Shown: positions 1 to 6,118 of the stretch, piece after piece
How positions within the stretch are numbered: the first letter of the stretch is position 1
Layout of the letters: every line of letters starts with the position of its first letter
Origin: CAYLSV01 sp964386435
GTDB taxonomy: Bacteria > Planctomycetota > Phycisphaerae > Tepidisphaerales > Tepidisphaeraceae
Assembly: GCA_964386435.1 (NCBI GenBank)
Contig: CAYLSV010000108.1
Coordinates: 1-11,228, forward strand
Direction: 5' to 3'
DNA: 11,228 bases
Position numbers and translations under genes: made by a program
The notes under the pieces: model-generated
The model's database searches: none
Told to the model about the DNA's origin: nothing
What the model saw: the letters and a program-made list of their open reading frames with translations, nothing else

Positions 1-1344
1 CACGAACTTGTCGATGAGCGGCCGCTGGCGCCAGGTGGCCGAATCGATTTCTGTGGCGAAGGCCATGTCGTGCTCGAAGAGCTGCTCCATCTGCCGGGCG
101 AGGGCGGGGCTTTGGAGGATCGCGCTGCTCTCGAGGTTAAGCTCGATGCTGCGGTAATCGAGATTGGTCGAGCCGATGATGGTCAGGTTGCCGTCGAAGA
201 CGATGGATTTTTGATGGAGCAGCGCCTCCCGCCGCTCGAACACGCGGACGCCGGCGGCCATCAAAGTGCTGTAGAAGCTTTGTGCCGCCCACGCCAGCAC
301 CTTCGGGTCACCCCGCTGGGGCAGCATCAGCCGCACATCCACGCCCCGGCGGGCGGCGGCGCACATCGCCTCGATCAGGCCGTCGTCGGGGGCGAAGTAC
401 GCCATCGTCAGCCACGCCCGGCGGCGGCAGGTGGCGAACATCAACCGCAGCGCCGGTCGCAGCACGCTCATGAAGCTCGGGGCGATCGCCAAAAGCCCGT
501 GGCCGTGGCCGGGGGCAAGGACGTCGGCGGGCTCGTCGGCCCGCGGCGGGTCGTAGTGGCGGGCCTTGCCGAAGCGCCGGCCCTTGGCCGGGCGGGGCAG
601 GCGCAGGTTGCCGGCGAAGAACGTCTGCCGCACCGGCCCGCCGGTTTGGGCGTGCCGCCAGGCGCGGGCGAAGCACCGGATGTACTGCCGCACCGCCGGC
701 CCCGTCAGGCCGACGCCGGCGTCGCGCCACAAGGTCTTCGGGTCAAACTTGGCCAGCCGGGCGACCCACTTGCCGGCGTACCGCGTGCCCAAGTTCAGGC
801 CGCCGATGCCGGCGAACGCATCGTCGACGATGATCAGCTTGCGGTGGTCCCGCAGCCCCGGCCGCCACGCGTGCCGCGTCCGCCACGGCAGCACGGGGTG
901 GAACTCGGCGACGTGCCCGCCGGCCGACTCTATTTTCTCGAACCACGCCCGCGGCGTGAAGAGGCTGCCGAAGGAGTCGTAGAGCAGATACACCTTCACG
1001 CCCGCCGCCGCCTTCTCGGCGAGCAACTCGACGAACGCCCGGCCGGTGTCGTCGTTGGCGACGATGTAGCTTTCGACCAGCAACCGGTCGGTCGCCTGCT
1101 GGGCGACTTCGTAGGCGGCGGCCAGGCCCTCGCCGTCCTTGTAAAGGCGGACGACGGTGCCGTCCTCAAGCGTGACCGGCGGCGGGGCGTCCCAGCCGTC
1201 GTCGTTGCCCGGCCGCAAATTCAGTCCGGCCCGGCTGGCGAGTTCGTCGTCGCCAATGCCTTCGTGCTTGGCCACCCCGGCGGTCGCCGCGCGGGCGTCC
1301 ACGCGCAGCGGCGGCGGCTCGGGTGGTGCGGCAAGACGGTCCAT
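1..1344 (-). CDS. Cardiolipin synthase B-like phospholipase D family protein (3' end outside window)
   Basis: This is a phosphatidyltransferase of the phospholipase D superfamily, which probably makes cardiolipin from two phosphatidylglycerol (or PG plus PE) molecules at the inner membrane. Two complete HKD motifs are visible. The first is H167-x-K169-x4-D174-x6-GG-x2-N184 (within DHRKLIIVDD); the second is H377-x-K379-x4-D384-x6-GS-x2-N394 (within HQKSIVFDG). There are no N-terminal membrane helices, so it resembles ClsB rather than ClsA. 448 codons lie in the window and reading stays open to position 1; with about 54 residues after the second motif, only a short tail is likely missing. The start is the ATG at 1344: an in-frame TAG lies at 1357-1359 and no other start codon comes between. 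The gene diverges from the Mrp gene with 38 bp between starts. Superfamily membership is near certain. Substrate choice (cardiolipin synthase versus another PLD-type enzyme) is inferred from overall layout. Confidence 0.9.
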   Translation of the reverse strand, partial: MDRLAAPPEPPPLRVDARAATAGVAKHEGIGDDELASRAGLNLRPGNDDGWDAPPPVTLEDGTVVRLYKDGEGLAAAYEVAQQATDRLLVESYIVANDDTGRAFVELLAEKAAAGVKVYLLYDSFGSLFTPRAWFEKIESAGGHVAEFHPVLPWRTRHAWRPGLRDHRKLIIVDDAFAGIGGLNLGTRYAGKWVARLAKFDPKTLWRDAGVGLTGPAVRQYIRCFARAWRHAQTGGPVRQTFFAGNLRLPRPAKGRRFGKARHYDPPRADEPADVLAPGHGHGLLAIAPSFMSVLRPALRLMFATCRRRAWLTMAYFAPDDGLIEAMCAAARRGVDVRLMLPQRGDPKVLAWAAQSFYSTLMAAGVRVFERREALLHQKSIVFDGNLTIIGSTNLDYRSIELNLESSAILQSPALARQMEQLFEHDMAFATEIDSATWRQRPLIDKFV

Positions 1345-1382
1345 CCTGCCGGCACTCTAACCGCCGGGCGTACAGTCGCGGC
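1345..1382. promoter_or_regulatory. Very short divergent intergenic region with candidate -10 boxes both ways
   Basis: Only 38 bp separate the start codons of the PLD gene (-) and the Mrp gene (+). On the plus strand TACAGT (1371-1376) lies 6 bp before the Mrp ATG. On the minus strand TAGAGT (complement of 1354-1359) lies 9 bp before the PLD ATG. Both fit the loose TANNNT -10 pattern and would give leaderless or nearly leaderless transcripts. No convincing -35 boxes or Shine-Dalgarno sequences are seen. Such short hexamers occur easily by chance, so this is a weak call. Confidence 0.2.
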
Positions 1383-2507
1383 ATGGCCGTCTCCGTGGAT
1401 GATGTGATGAACGCCCTGCGCGGCGTCGAGGACCCCGAGCTGTTCCAGGACATCGTCACGCTCAAGATGGTCAAGGACGTCCAGGTCGACGGCGACGACG
1501 TCCGCGTCACCGTCGAGCTGACGACGCCGGCGTGCCCGATGAAGGACGAGATCGAGAGCCGGGTCCGCAACGCGGTGCGCGAGGTGACGACCGGCGACAT
1601 CGAGGTCGAACTGACCGCCGACACCCGCGGCGGCCGGGCGAGGGGGGCCGGTGGGCAGATGGACGCGCAGGGCCAGCCGCTCACCGGCTCGCCCGACCCG
1701 TTGCCGCAGGTGAAGAACGTCATCGCCGTCGGCGCCGGCAAAGGCGGGGTGGGCAAGAGCACAGTGAGCGTCAACCTTGCCGTCGGCTTGCAGCGGACCG
1801 GGGCGCGGGTGGGGCTGATGGACGGCGACATCTTCGGCCCCAGCATGCCGACGATGCTGGGCATCAAGGGCAGCGTGCCGAAGGTCGTGGAGAACAGCAA
1901 GATCCTCCCGCACCACGTCCACGGCCTGCACGCCGTCACGATCGGCAGCCTGGTCGAGCAAGACAAACCCCTCATCTGGCGCGGCCCGATGGCCCACGGG
2001 GCGTTCAAGCAACTGCTGCTCGACAACACCAAGTGGCCGGAGCTGGATTACTTGATCGTCGACCTGCCGCCCGGCACGGGCGACGTGCCGCTGACGCTTT
2101 GCCAGGCCTTGCCGCTGACCGGTGCGGTGGTCGTCGCCACGCCGCAGCAGGTCGCCCTCGACGACGCGATCCGGGCCGTCCGCATGTTCCAGCAGCTCGG
2201 CTGCCCGGTGCTGGGCCTCGTGGAGAACATGAGCCACCTCGTCACCGACGGCGGCGAAACCGTCGACCTCTTCGGCCGCGGCGGCACCCGCGACTTGGCG
2301 AAACAGCTCGACCTCCACTTCCTCGGCGAACTCGCCCTCTACCCCAAGCTGCGCGAGAACTCCGACCGCGGCAAACCCCACGCCAACTACGAACAAGGCG
2401 GCGACCTCCGGCAGGATTTGGAAAAGCTCGTCGGCGAGTTAGCGATGGCCGTCAGCCGCCGCAACGTCGACGCGTCGAACGACGGGCCGGTGTTGGAGGT
2501 CTCATGA
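1383..2507 (+). CDS. mrp: Mrp/ApbC-type P-loop ATPase with N-terminal DUF59 domain, lacking the CxxC motif
   Basis: This belongs to the Mrp/NBP35 (ApbC) family, cytoplasmic ATPases that carry and transfer iron-sulfur clusters. The protein is 374 aa. An N-terminal MIP18/DUF59 domain spans about residues 4-80, with the conserved TTPACPMKDEI stretch (C51). A short Gly/Gln-rich linker leads to the ParA/MinD-like ATPase, with a deviant Walker A GAGKGGVGKST (117-127), MDGDIFGPSMP (146-156) and the switch motif DLPPGTGD (227-234). The region after VENMS (280-284), where family members normally carry a CxxC that binds the bridging cluster, reads HLVTDGGETVDLFG and has no cysteine. The whole protein has only C51, C240 and C274. 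The ATG at 1383 was chosen because DUF59 begins immediately after it; an in-frame extension to 1323 would run back over the divergent PLD start. The stop overlaps that of the convergent NYN gene. The family call is secure; cluster carriage by this copy is doubtful. Confidence 0.93.
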   Translation: MAVSVDDVMNALRGVEDPELFQDIVTLKMVKDVQVDGDDVRVTVELTTPACPMKDEIESRVRNAVREVTTGDIEVELTADTRGGRARGAGGQMDAQGQPLTGSPDPLPQVKNVIAVGAGKGGVGKSTVSVNLAVGLQRTGARVGLMDGDIFGPSMPTMLGIKGSVPKVVENSKILPHHVHGLHAVTIGSLVEQDKPLIWRGPMAHGAFKQLLLDNTKWPELDYLIVDLPPGTGDVPLTLCQALPLTGAVVVATPQQVALDDAIRAVRMFQQLGCPVLGLVENMSHLVTDGGETVDLFGRGGTRDLAKQLDLHFLGELALYPKLRENSDRGKPHANYEQGGDLRQDLEKLVGELAMAVSRRNVDASNDGPVLEVS

Positions 2508-3230
2508 GTCGTCGGCCAATTCGTCGTCCTTCTTCCGGCGTAACGGTGTCCGGACCGCGTCGACGTGCTCTTGAAGGTCTGGCCGAATTGTCTTGAACAA
2601 TGGGTCGAGGATGAACTCCAATCCTTCCCGCCGGGCCAGCTTGGCGGCGGGCACGAAGTCACTATCGCCGGCGATCAGGACGATCCGGTCTACCTGCTTC
2701 TTGAACGCCAGCGACGCGATATCCAATCCGATCCGCATATCAACGCCCTTTTGCCGGGCATCGAGTTGCACGTCCAGTGGCGTGATCTGCGAAAGGTCAG
2801 TTTTCCCGGCGAGAAGTTGGCGCTCGGTCTTCGGGTCGCGCAGCTTCCAGCCGGCGTTGCGCTCATCGAGGTAGCCCAGTCGCAGGGCGACGCCGCGACG
2901 CTTTTTCAATTCGTCGTGGAAGGCGAAGCGGAACTGCGCCTGCGGCGTCTTGCTGAAGTCGATCGCCTCGCCGCTGATCGGGTTGTGAGCCTTCTTCGTC
3001 ATCGGCGGGCAGTCGTAGACGAAAATGCGGTAGAGCCGGCACGCGTCGGAGATGGCCCGGTCGGCCCGGTGCCGCTTACTACGCGGTTCGAGGTGGCGCA
3101 GCGCGTGCCGCCAGAGCTGTTCGGCAGCCTTCTTTGGCTCGTTGGCCTCGGCTTGATGATGGCGACGATGATGGTGTAGGTAGAACGCCGCATCCACAAG
3201 TACGGCTGCACGAATTCGCCACATTGTCAT
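2502..3230 (-). CDS. NYN (PIN-like) domain protein, LabA/DUF88 family
   Basis: This is a predicted metal-dependent ribonuclease-fold protein of 242 aa. NYN domains share the PIN/FEN fold and use clustered acidic residues for RNA cleavage. Visible signatures are AVLVDAAFYLH near the N-terminus (D13), YDCPPMTKKAHNPISG (72-87), FHDELKKRRGVALRLG (104-119), KGVDMRIGLDIASLA (161-175, D164 and D170) and the strand-loop IAGDSDFVPAAKLARREG (186-203, D189 and D191). A basic/acidic tail, RRKKDDELADDS, ends the protein. The ATG at 3230 was chosen over the ATG at 3224 (two residues shorter) and the TTG at 3242, because a GGGG lies about 6 nt upstream. No N-terminal signal is seen. Hand counts of three 60-base lines inside the gene give about 57-63% GC; single lines in the Mrp gene range from 60 to 73%. 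No partner gene reveals its RNA target. The domain call is strong and the biological role unknown. Confidence 0.85.
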   Translation of the reverse strand: MTMWRIRAAVLVDAAFYLHHHRRHHQAEANEPKKAAEQLWRHALRHLEPRSKRHRADRAISDACRLYRIFVYDCPPMTKKAHNPISGEAIDFSKTPQAQFRFAFHDELKKRRGVALRLGYLDERNAGWKLRDPKTERQLLAGKTDLSQITPLDVQLDARQKGVDMRIGLDIASLAFKKQVDRIVLIAGDSDFVPAAKLARREGLEFILDPLFKTIRPDLQEHVDAVRTPLRRKKDDELADDS

Positions 3231-3240
3231 CGGGCACCCC

Positions 3241-3301
3241 AAAAGAAAAACCCTGGGGCTCGGCCTGCCAAAGATAAAGGCGGCAGGCGTACGGCCCAGG
3301 G
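3241..3301 (-). terminator. Intrinsic terminator-like hairpin with T-tract, just before the NYN start
   Basis: Read on the minus strand, a 7-bp outer stem (CCCTGGG with CCCAGGG; plus positions 3295-3301 and 3251-3257) and a 7-bp inner stem (GCCTGCC with GGCAGGC; 3282-3288 and 3263-3269) are separated by an internal loop and capped by a 12-nt loop (3270-3281). TTTTTCTTTT follows directly (plus strand 3241-3250). On the plus strand no T-run follows, so termination would act only leftward. It may end the DUF4328 transcript, whose stop is 66 bp upstream, or act as an attenuator in the NYN leader, since the NYN ATG lies 10 nt beyond the T-tract. Confidence 0.75.
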
Positions 3302-3310
3302 TGATGCAAA

Positions 3311-3339
3311 ATCGTACCCCTCACGCTGTGTTTCGTCCA
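3311..3339 (-). promoter_or_regulatory. Candidate sigma70-type promoter for the NYN gene
   Basis: On the minus strand TGGACG (complement of 3334-3339) and TACGAT (complement of 3311-3316) are 17 bp apart, resembling -35 and -10 hexamers. Transcription would begin close to the foot of the hairpin at 3301, so the leader would consist almost entirely of the terminator-like structure. The -35 match is 4 of 6 and such matches arise by chance; support is mainly the optimal spacing and position. Confidence 0.3.
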
Positions 3340-3366
3340 CTGGCGGCGGAGACGTGAGCGGGCACC

Positions 3367-4050
3367 TCACCCGCCGATGTCCGTCTGCTGTTGCTGGGTG
3401 ATCTGCCAGATGATCCAGCCGAACAGCAGCCAGATGCCGGCGTCGATGACGCTCAACCCGGCTTGGGCGTGGCCGTAGCTGATCAAGGCGGCGAAATCCG
3501 AGGCTTCGGCGGCGTTCTCGTAGAGATTCTCCAACACGCGGGTCGCCACGCCCGAGAGGATCCACGACAGCCAGAACAACCCGATCAGCCCGACGGCGGG
3601 CGGGCTGGTGCGTTGCCAAAGGTCCTTCAGGATCAGGTACGGCATCACGAGGTTGGCGAACGGGATGAACCACCACCCCACGCTCCAGCCGGGGCCGGTG
3701 CGGCTGTCGCCGGTGAGCACGCGGACGTTGCTCACGGCCCGGTACTGCCACATCATGTACGACACGAGCCAGCCAATGAGCAGAATCAGGTACAACCCGC
3801 TCCACGCGAGCAGGGCCATGACGATCTGGTTGTAATCGGCCTCGGTGAGCGTGCCGGCCTGGGCGGCGCGGGTTTGGGCGACGTCCCACAAATGGATGCC
3901 GACACCGGCGAAGCTCATCAACACCATGCCGATGAGGAAGCCGAGGGCGACGCGCGCGAGCGTGGTCACCGGGCGAAGTTCCAGGTTGGTGGTGTCGGGG
4001 GTGGCGTAGGCGAGGGTGTCGCGCTGGCCCAGAGGTGGCGGCTGGCTCAT
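3367..4050 (-). CDS. DUF4328 domain membrane protein
   Basis: This is a 227-aa integral membrane protein of unknown function. After a hydrophilic N-terminus (1-30), hydrophobic segments lie at about 33-54, 77-101, 152-172 and 199-218, with a further semi-hydrophobic stretch at 126-143. The diagnostic DUF4328 core is visible: YRAVSNVRVL (103-112), then GPGWSVGWWFIPFANLVMPYLILKDLW (119-145), i.e. the family's GW-x-VGWWF-x-P-x-NL-x-x-P-Y pattern. There is no catalytic motif and the C-terminus ends in a polar Gln-rich tail. The ATG at 4050 was taken because the sequence before it reads as Pro/Arg-rich non-coding-like translation, although the frame stays open much further upstream, antisense to the SulP gene. 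The gene diverges from SulP, with 130 bp between starts, and is followed by the terminator-like hairpin. The family call is confident; no role is assignable. Confidence 0.85.
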   Translation of the reverse strand: MSQPPPLGQRDTLAYATPDTTNLELRPVTTLARVALGFLIGMVLMSFAGVGIHLWDVAQTRAAQAGTLTEADYNQIVMALLAWSGLYLILLIGWLVSYMMWQYRAVSNVRVLTGDSRTGPGWSVGWWFIPFANLVMPYLILKDLWQRTSPPAVGLIGLFWLSWILSGVATRVLENLYENAAEASDFAALISYGHAQAGLSVIDAGIWLLFGWIIWQITQQQQTDIGG

Positions 4051-4180
4051 GCCCGCGGTGTACCGGCGGGGCGGGCGGCGTGCAAGCGGCGGGGGCGGCG
4101 ACGGGTCACGGCCGATGCTCTGGCTTGGGCGGCCTACGCTGCGGCCGCTGCTGCTCCGCCGGGTTTTTGCCACACTTGCC

Positions 4181-6004
4181 ATGCTCCTGACCGATGAGGC
4201 CGAACGACCCGAAGGGTCCGCCGGGACGCCGATTTTGCACTTCTTTCGCCGGCAGACGGCCAACGCGAAGGACGACACGCTGTCCGGGCTGACCGTGGCG
4301 CTCGCGTTGGTGCCGGAGGCGGTGGCGTTCGCGTTTGTGGCCGGGGTGTCGCCGATCATCGGGTTGTACTCGGCATTCTTCATCGGCCTGATCACGGCGG
4401 TGCTGGGCGGGCGGCCCGGGATGATCTCGGGGGCGACCGGGGCGATGGCCGTCGTCGTCGTGGCGCTGGTGGCGGAGAGGGGGGTGGAGTATTTGTTCCC
4501 GGCCGTGGTGCTCGCCGGGCTCATCCAGATCACCGTTGGCCTGCTGCGGCTGGGCAAGCTGATCCGCATCGTGCCGGCGAGCGTGATGCTCGGGTTCGTG
4601 AATGGCCTGGCCATCGTGATCGGGCTGGCGCAGTTGGGCAGCTTTAAGGTGCTGGGCGACGACGGGCTGCTGCACTACATGGGCGGCACGACGCTGGCGG
4701 TCATGCTCGGGCTGACGGTGGCGACGATGGCGATCATCTGGGGCTTGCCGAAGCTGACGCGGGCGGTGCCGTCGAGTTTGGTGGCGATCGTGGTGGTGAC
4801 GCTGGTGGCGCTGGGGCTCAACGCGGCCCAGCCGGGGCTGACGCCGACGATCCGGGACATGCTGGTCACGAACGAGCAGGCCAAGGCCGTGCGCGAGGCC
4901 CAAGCGGCGAAGGTCGAGGCGAGCGTGGCGGCGTTCAAGGACGACGTCGAGCAGGAAGGGCTGCGGGTCGTCCCGGCCGAGGACGCGGCGGCGGTCTTGG
5001 AGCCAACCGAGGTGGCGGCGGCGATCGAGGGCGTGGACGAGGCGGAGGTCGGCTTGTCGGCCGGGCTGCCGTTGCCGTTCTTTTTGACGCCGGACTTCGA
5101 GATCAACACGGCGGCCCTTGAGCCTTACGGTTTGGGCAAGCTGGGCGAGACGCTGGTCATCATCTTCCCGTTCGCGCTGATCCTCGCGGGCGTCGGGCTG
5201 ATCGAGAGTTTGATGACGTTGACGCTGGTCGATGAGATCACCGAGACCCGCGGCCGCGGCAACCGCGAGTGCGTCGGGCAGGGCGTGGCGAACGTCGTCA
5301 CGGGCTTCTTCGGCGGCATGGGCGGGTGCGCGATGATCGGGCAGAGTTTGATCAACGTGAACTCCGGCGGCCGGGGCCGGCTCAGCGGCATCGTGGCGGC
5401 GTGCGCGCTCTTGCTGTTCGTGCTGGTGCTGGCGCCGCTGATCGAGCAGATCCCGATGGCGGCGCTGGTCGGCGTAATGTTCATGGTGGTCATCGGCACG
5501 TTCGAGTGGGCGACGCTCAAGATGTGGCGGCGGTTCCCGATCGCCGACTTCGGCGTCATGCTGCTGGTCACCGGCTACACCGTGTTCATGCACGACCTCG
5601 CCACCGCCGTCATCCTCGGCGTGGCGGCCAGCGCCCTGGTCTTTGCTTGGCGGCACGCCTTCCACCTCGGCGTCGACATCAAGTACGACGAGGCCGACCG
5701 CAAGATTTACCAGCTCCACGGCGCCCTGTTTTTCGGCAGCGTCACCCACTTCGCCGACAGCTTTGACCCCAAGCACGACCCGGCCGACGTGGTGGTCGAC
5801 TTCTACTTCACCCGCGTCTACGACCAGAGCGGTTTGGAGGCGATCAACAAGCTCGCCGAGCGCTACAAAACCGAAGGCAAGCGGCTGCACCTAACGCACC
5901 TCTCGCCCGAGTGCCGCCGGCTGCTGGACAAGGCCGGCGAGTTCGTCGAGGTGAACCTCAGCGAGGACCCACAGTACCACGTGGCGTCGGACCGGTTGTC
6001 CTGA
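4181..6004 (+). CDS. SulP family inorganic anion transporter with STAS domain
   Basis: This is a 607-aa inner-membrane secondary carrier of the SLC26/SulP family, which moves sulfate, bicarbonate or related anions. The transport core begins at DDTLSGLTVALALVPEAVAFA (31-51), the conserved SulP first-helix signature. GGRPGMISGATGAMAVVV (76-93) and RIVPASVMLGFVNGLAIVIG (129-148) follow. The second half contains GLIESLMT (339-346), the family's helix-8 region, and GFFGGMGGCAMIGQSLINVNSGGRGRLSG (375-403). The C-terminal cytoplasmic STAS domain covers about 497-607, with DQSGLEAI (548-555) at the usual D-x-SG position. Between membrane segments, residues 219-297 form a charged, Ala/Glu-rich soluble insert. 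The ATG at 4181 gives the family's usual short N-terminus; an in-frame ATG at 4115 would add 22 residues and cannot be excluded. The substrate cannot be told from sequence, and no carbonic anhydrase or sulfur gene is adjacent. Confidence 0.92.
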   Translation: MLLTDEAERPEGSAGTPILHFFRRQTANAKDDTLSGLTVALALVPEAVAFAFVAGVSPIIGLYSAFFIGLITAVLGGRPGMISGATGAMAVVVVALVAERGVEYLFPAVVLAGLIQITVGLLRLGKLIRIVPASVMLGFVNGLAIVIGLAQLGSFKVLGDDGLLHYMGGTTLAVMLGLTVATMAIIWGLPKLTRAVPSSLVAIVVVTLVALGLNAAQPGLTPTIRDMLVTNEQAKAVREAQAAKVEASVAAFKDDVEQEGLRVVPAEDAAAVLEPTEVAAAIEGVDEAEVGLSAGLPLPFFLTPDFEINTAALEPYGLGKLGETLVIIFPFALILAGVGLIESLMTLTLVDEITETRGRGNRECVGQGVANVVTGFFGGMGGCAMIGQSLINVNSGGRGRLSGIVAACALLLFVLVLAPLIEQIPMAALVGVMFMVVIGTFEWATLKMWRRFPIADFGVMLLVTGYTVFMHDLATAVILGVAASALVFAWRHAFHLGVDIKYDEADRKIYQLHGALFFGSVTHFADSFDPKHDPADVVVDFYFTRVYDQSGLEAINKLAERYKTEGKRLHLTHLSPECRRLLDKAGEFVEVNLSEDPQYHVASDRLS

Positions 6005-6014
6005 GCCGTCCTAT

Positions 6015-6107
6015 CCAGATCATCTGGAGTAGCCGTGGAGCTTGCTCCGCGCGTCCGGGTGTCGCACGACCGGACGCGCGGAGCAAGCTCCACGGCTACC
6101 CCAGATG
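6015..6107. repeat. Long near-perfect inverted repeat, REP-pair (BIME)-like
   Basis: Two 30-nt arms (6029-6058 and 6070-6099) are exact reverse complements around an 11-nt loop (6059-6069). One mismatch further out (A6028 against C6100), seven more bases pair: CATCTGG (6021-6027) with CCAGATG (6101-6107). That is 37 of 38 positions paired. Each arm begins, on its own strand, with GTAG, followed by an internal small hairpin GTGGAGC-TT-GCTCCGC. Inverted GTAG-headed hairpins are the known architecture of REP elements paired as BIMEs. A second small palindrome, CCAGAT-C-ATCTGG (6015-6027), abuts the left arm. The element fills nearly all of the 114-bp space between the converging SulP and beta-mannosidase genes and could also serve as a two-way transcription stop, although no T-tract follows either arm. 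Confidence 0.95.
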
Positions 6108-6118
6108 GTGTCGCAACG

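Noticed and set aside
70..1407. A 445-codon plus-strand open frame opposite the PLD gene
   Set aside because: Both HKD motifs on the minus strand show the true gene; the plus-strand product lacks any motif.
1166..2396. Long minus-strand open frames opposite the Mrp gene
   Set aside because: They are antisense shadows produced by the high-GC codon pattern of the Mrp gene; their translations are Arg/Pro/His-rich and show no family motif.
3251..3366. Possible metabolite riboswitch upstream of the NYN gene
   Set aside because: I could not match the conserved cores of common riboswitch classes; only the nested hairpin with T-tract is supportable.
4051..4180. Promoters in the DUF4328/SulP divergent region
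   Set aside because: The 130 bp is GC-rich; an isolated TACGCT at 4135-4140 has no suitably spaced -35 partner, so no promoter is called.
4106..5890. A 594-codon minus-strand open frame opposite the SulP gene
   Set aside because: The SulP reading is unmistakable, and the antisense translation is a His/Gln/Arg/Asp-rich low-complexity sequence typical of a shadow frame.
6029..6099. Insertion-sequence or MITE terminal repeats, or an assembly fold-back artefact
   Set aside because: There is no internal sequence beyond the 11-nt loop and no flanking target duplication was found; a fold-back artefact is unlikely because different intact genes lie on each side.
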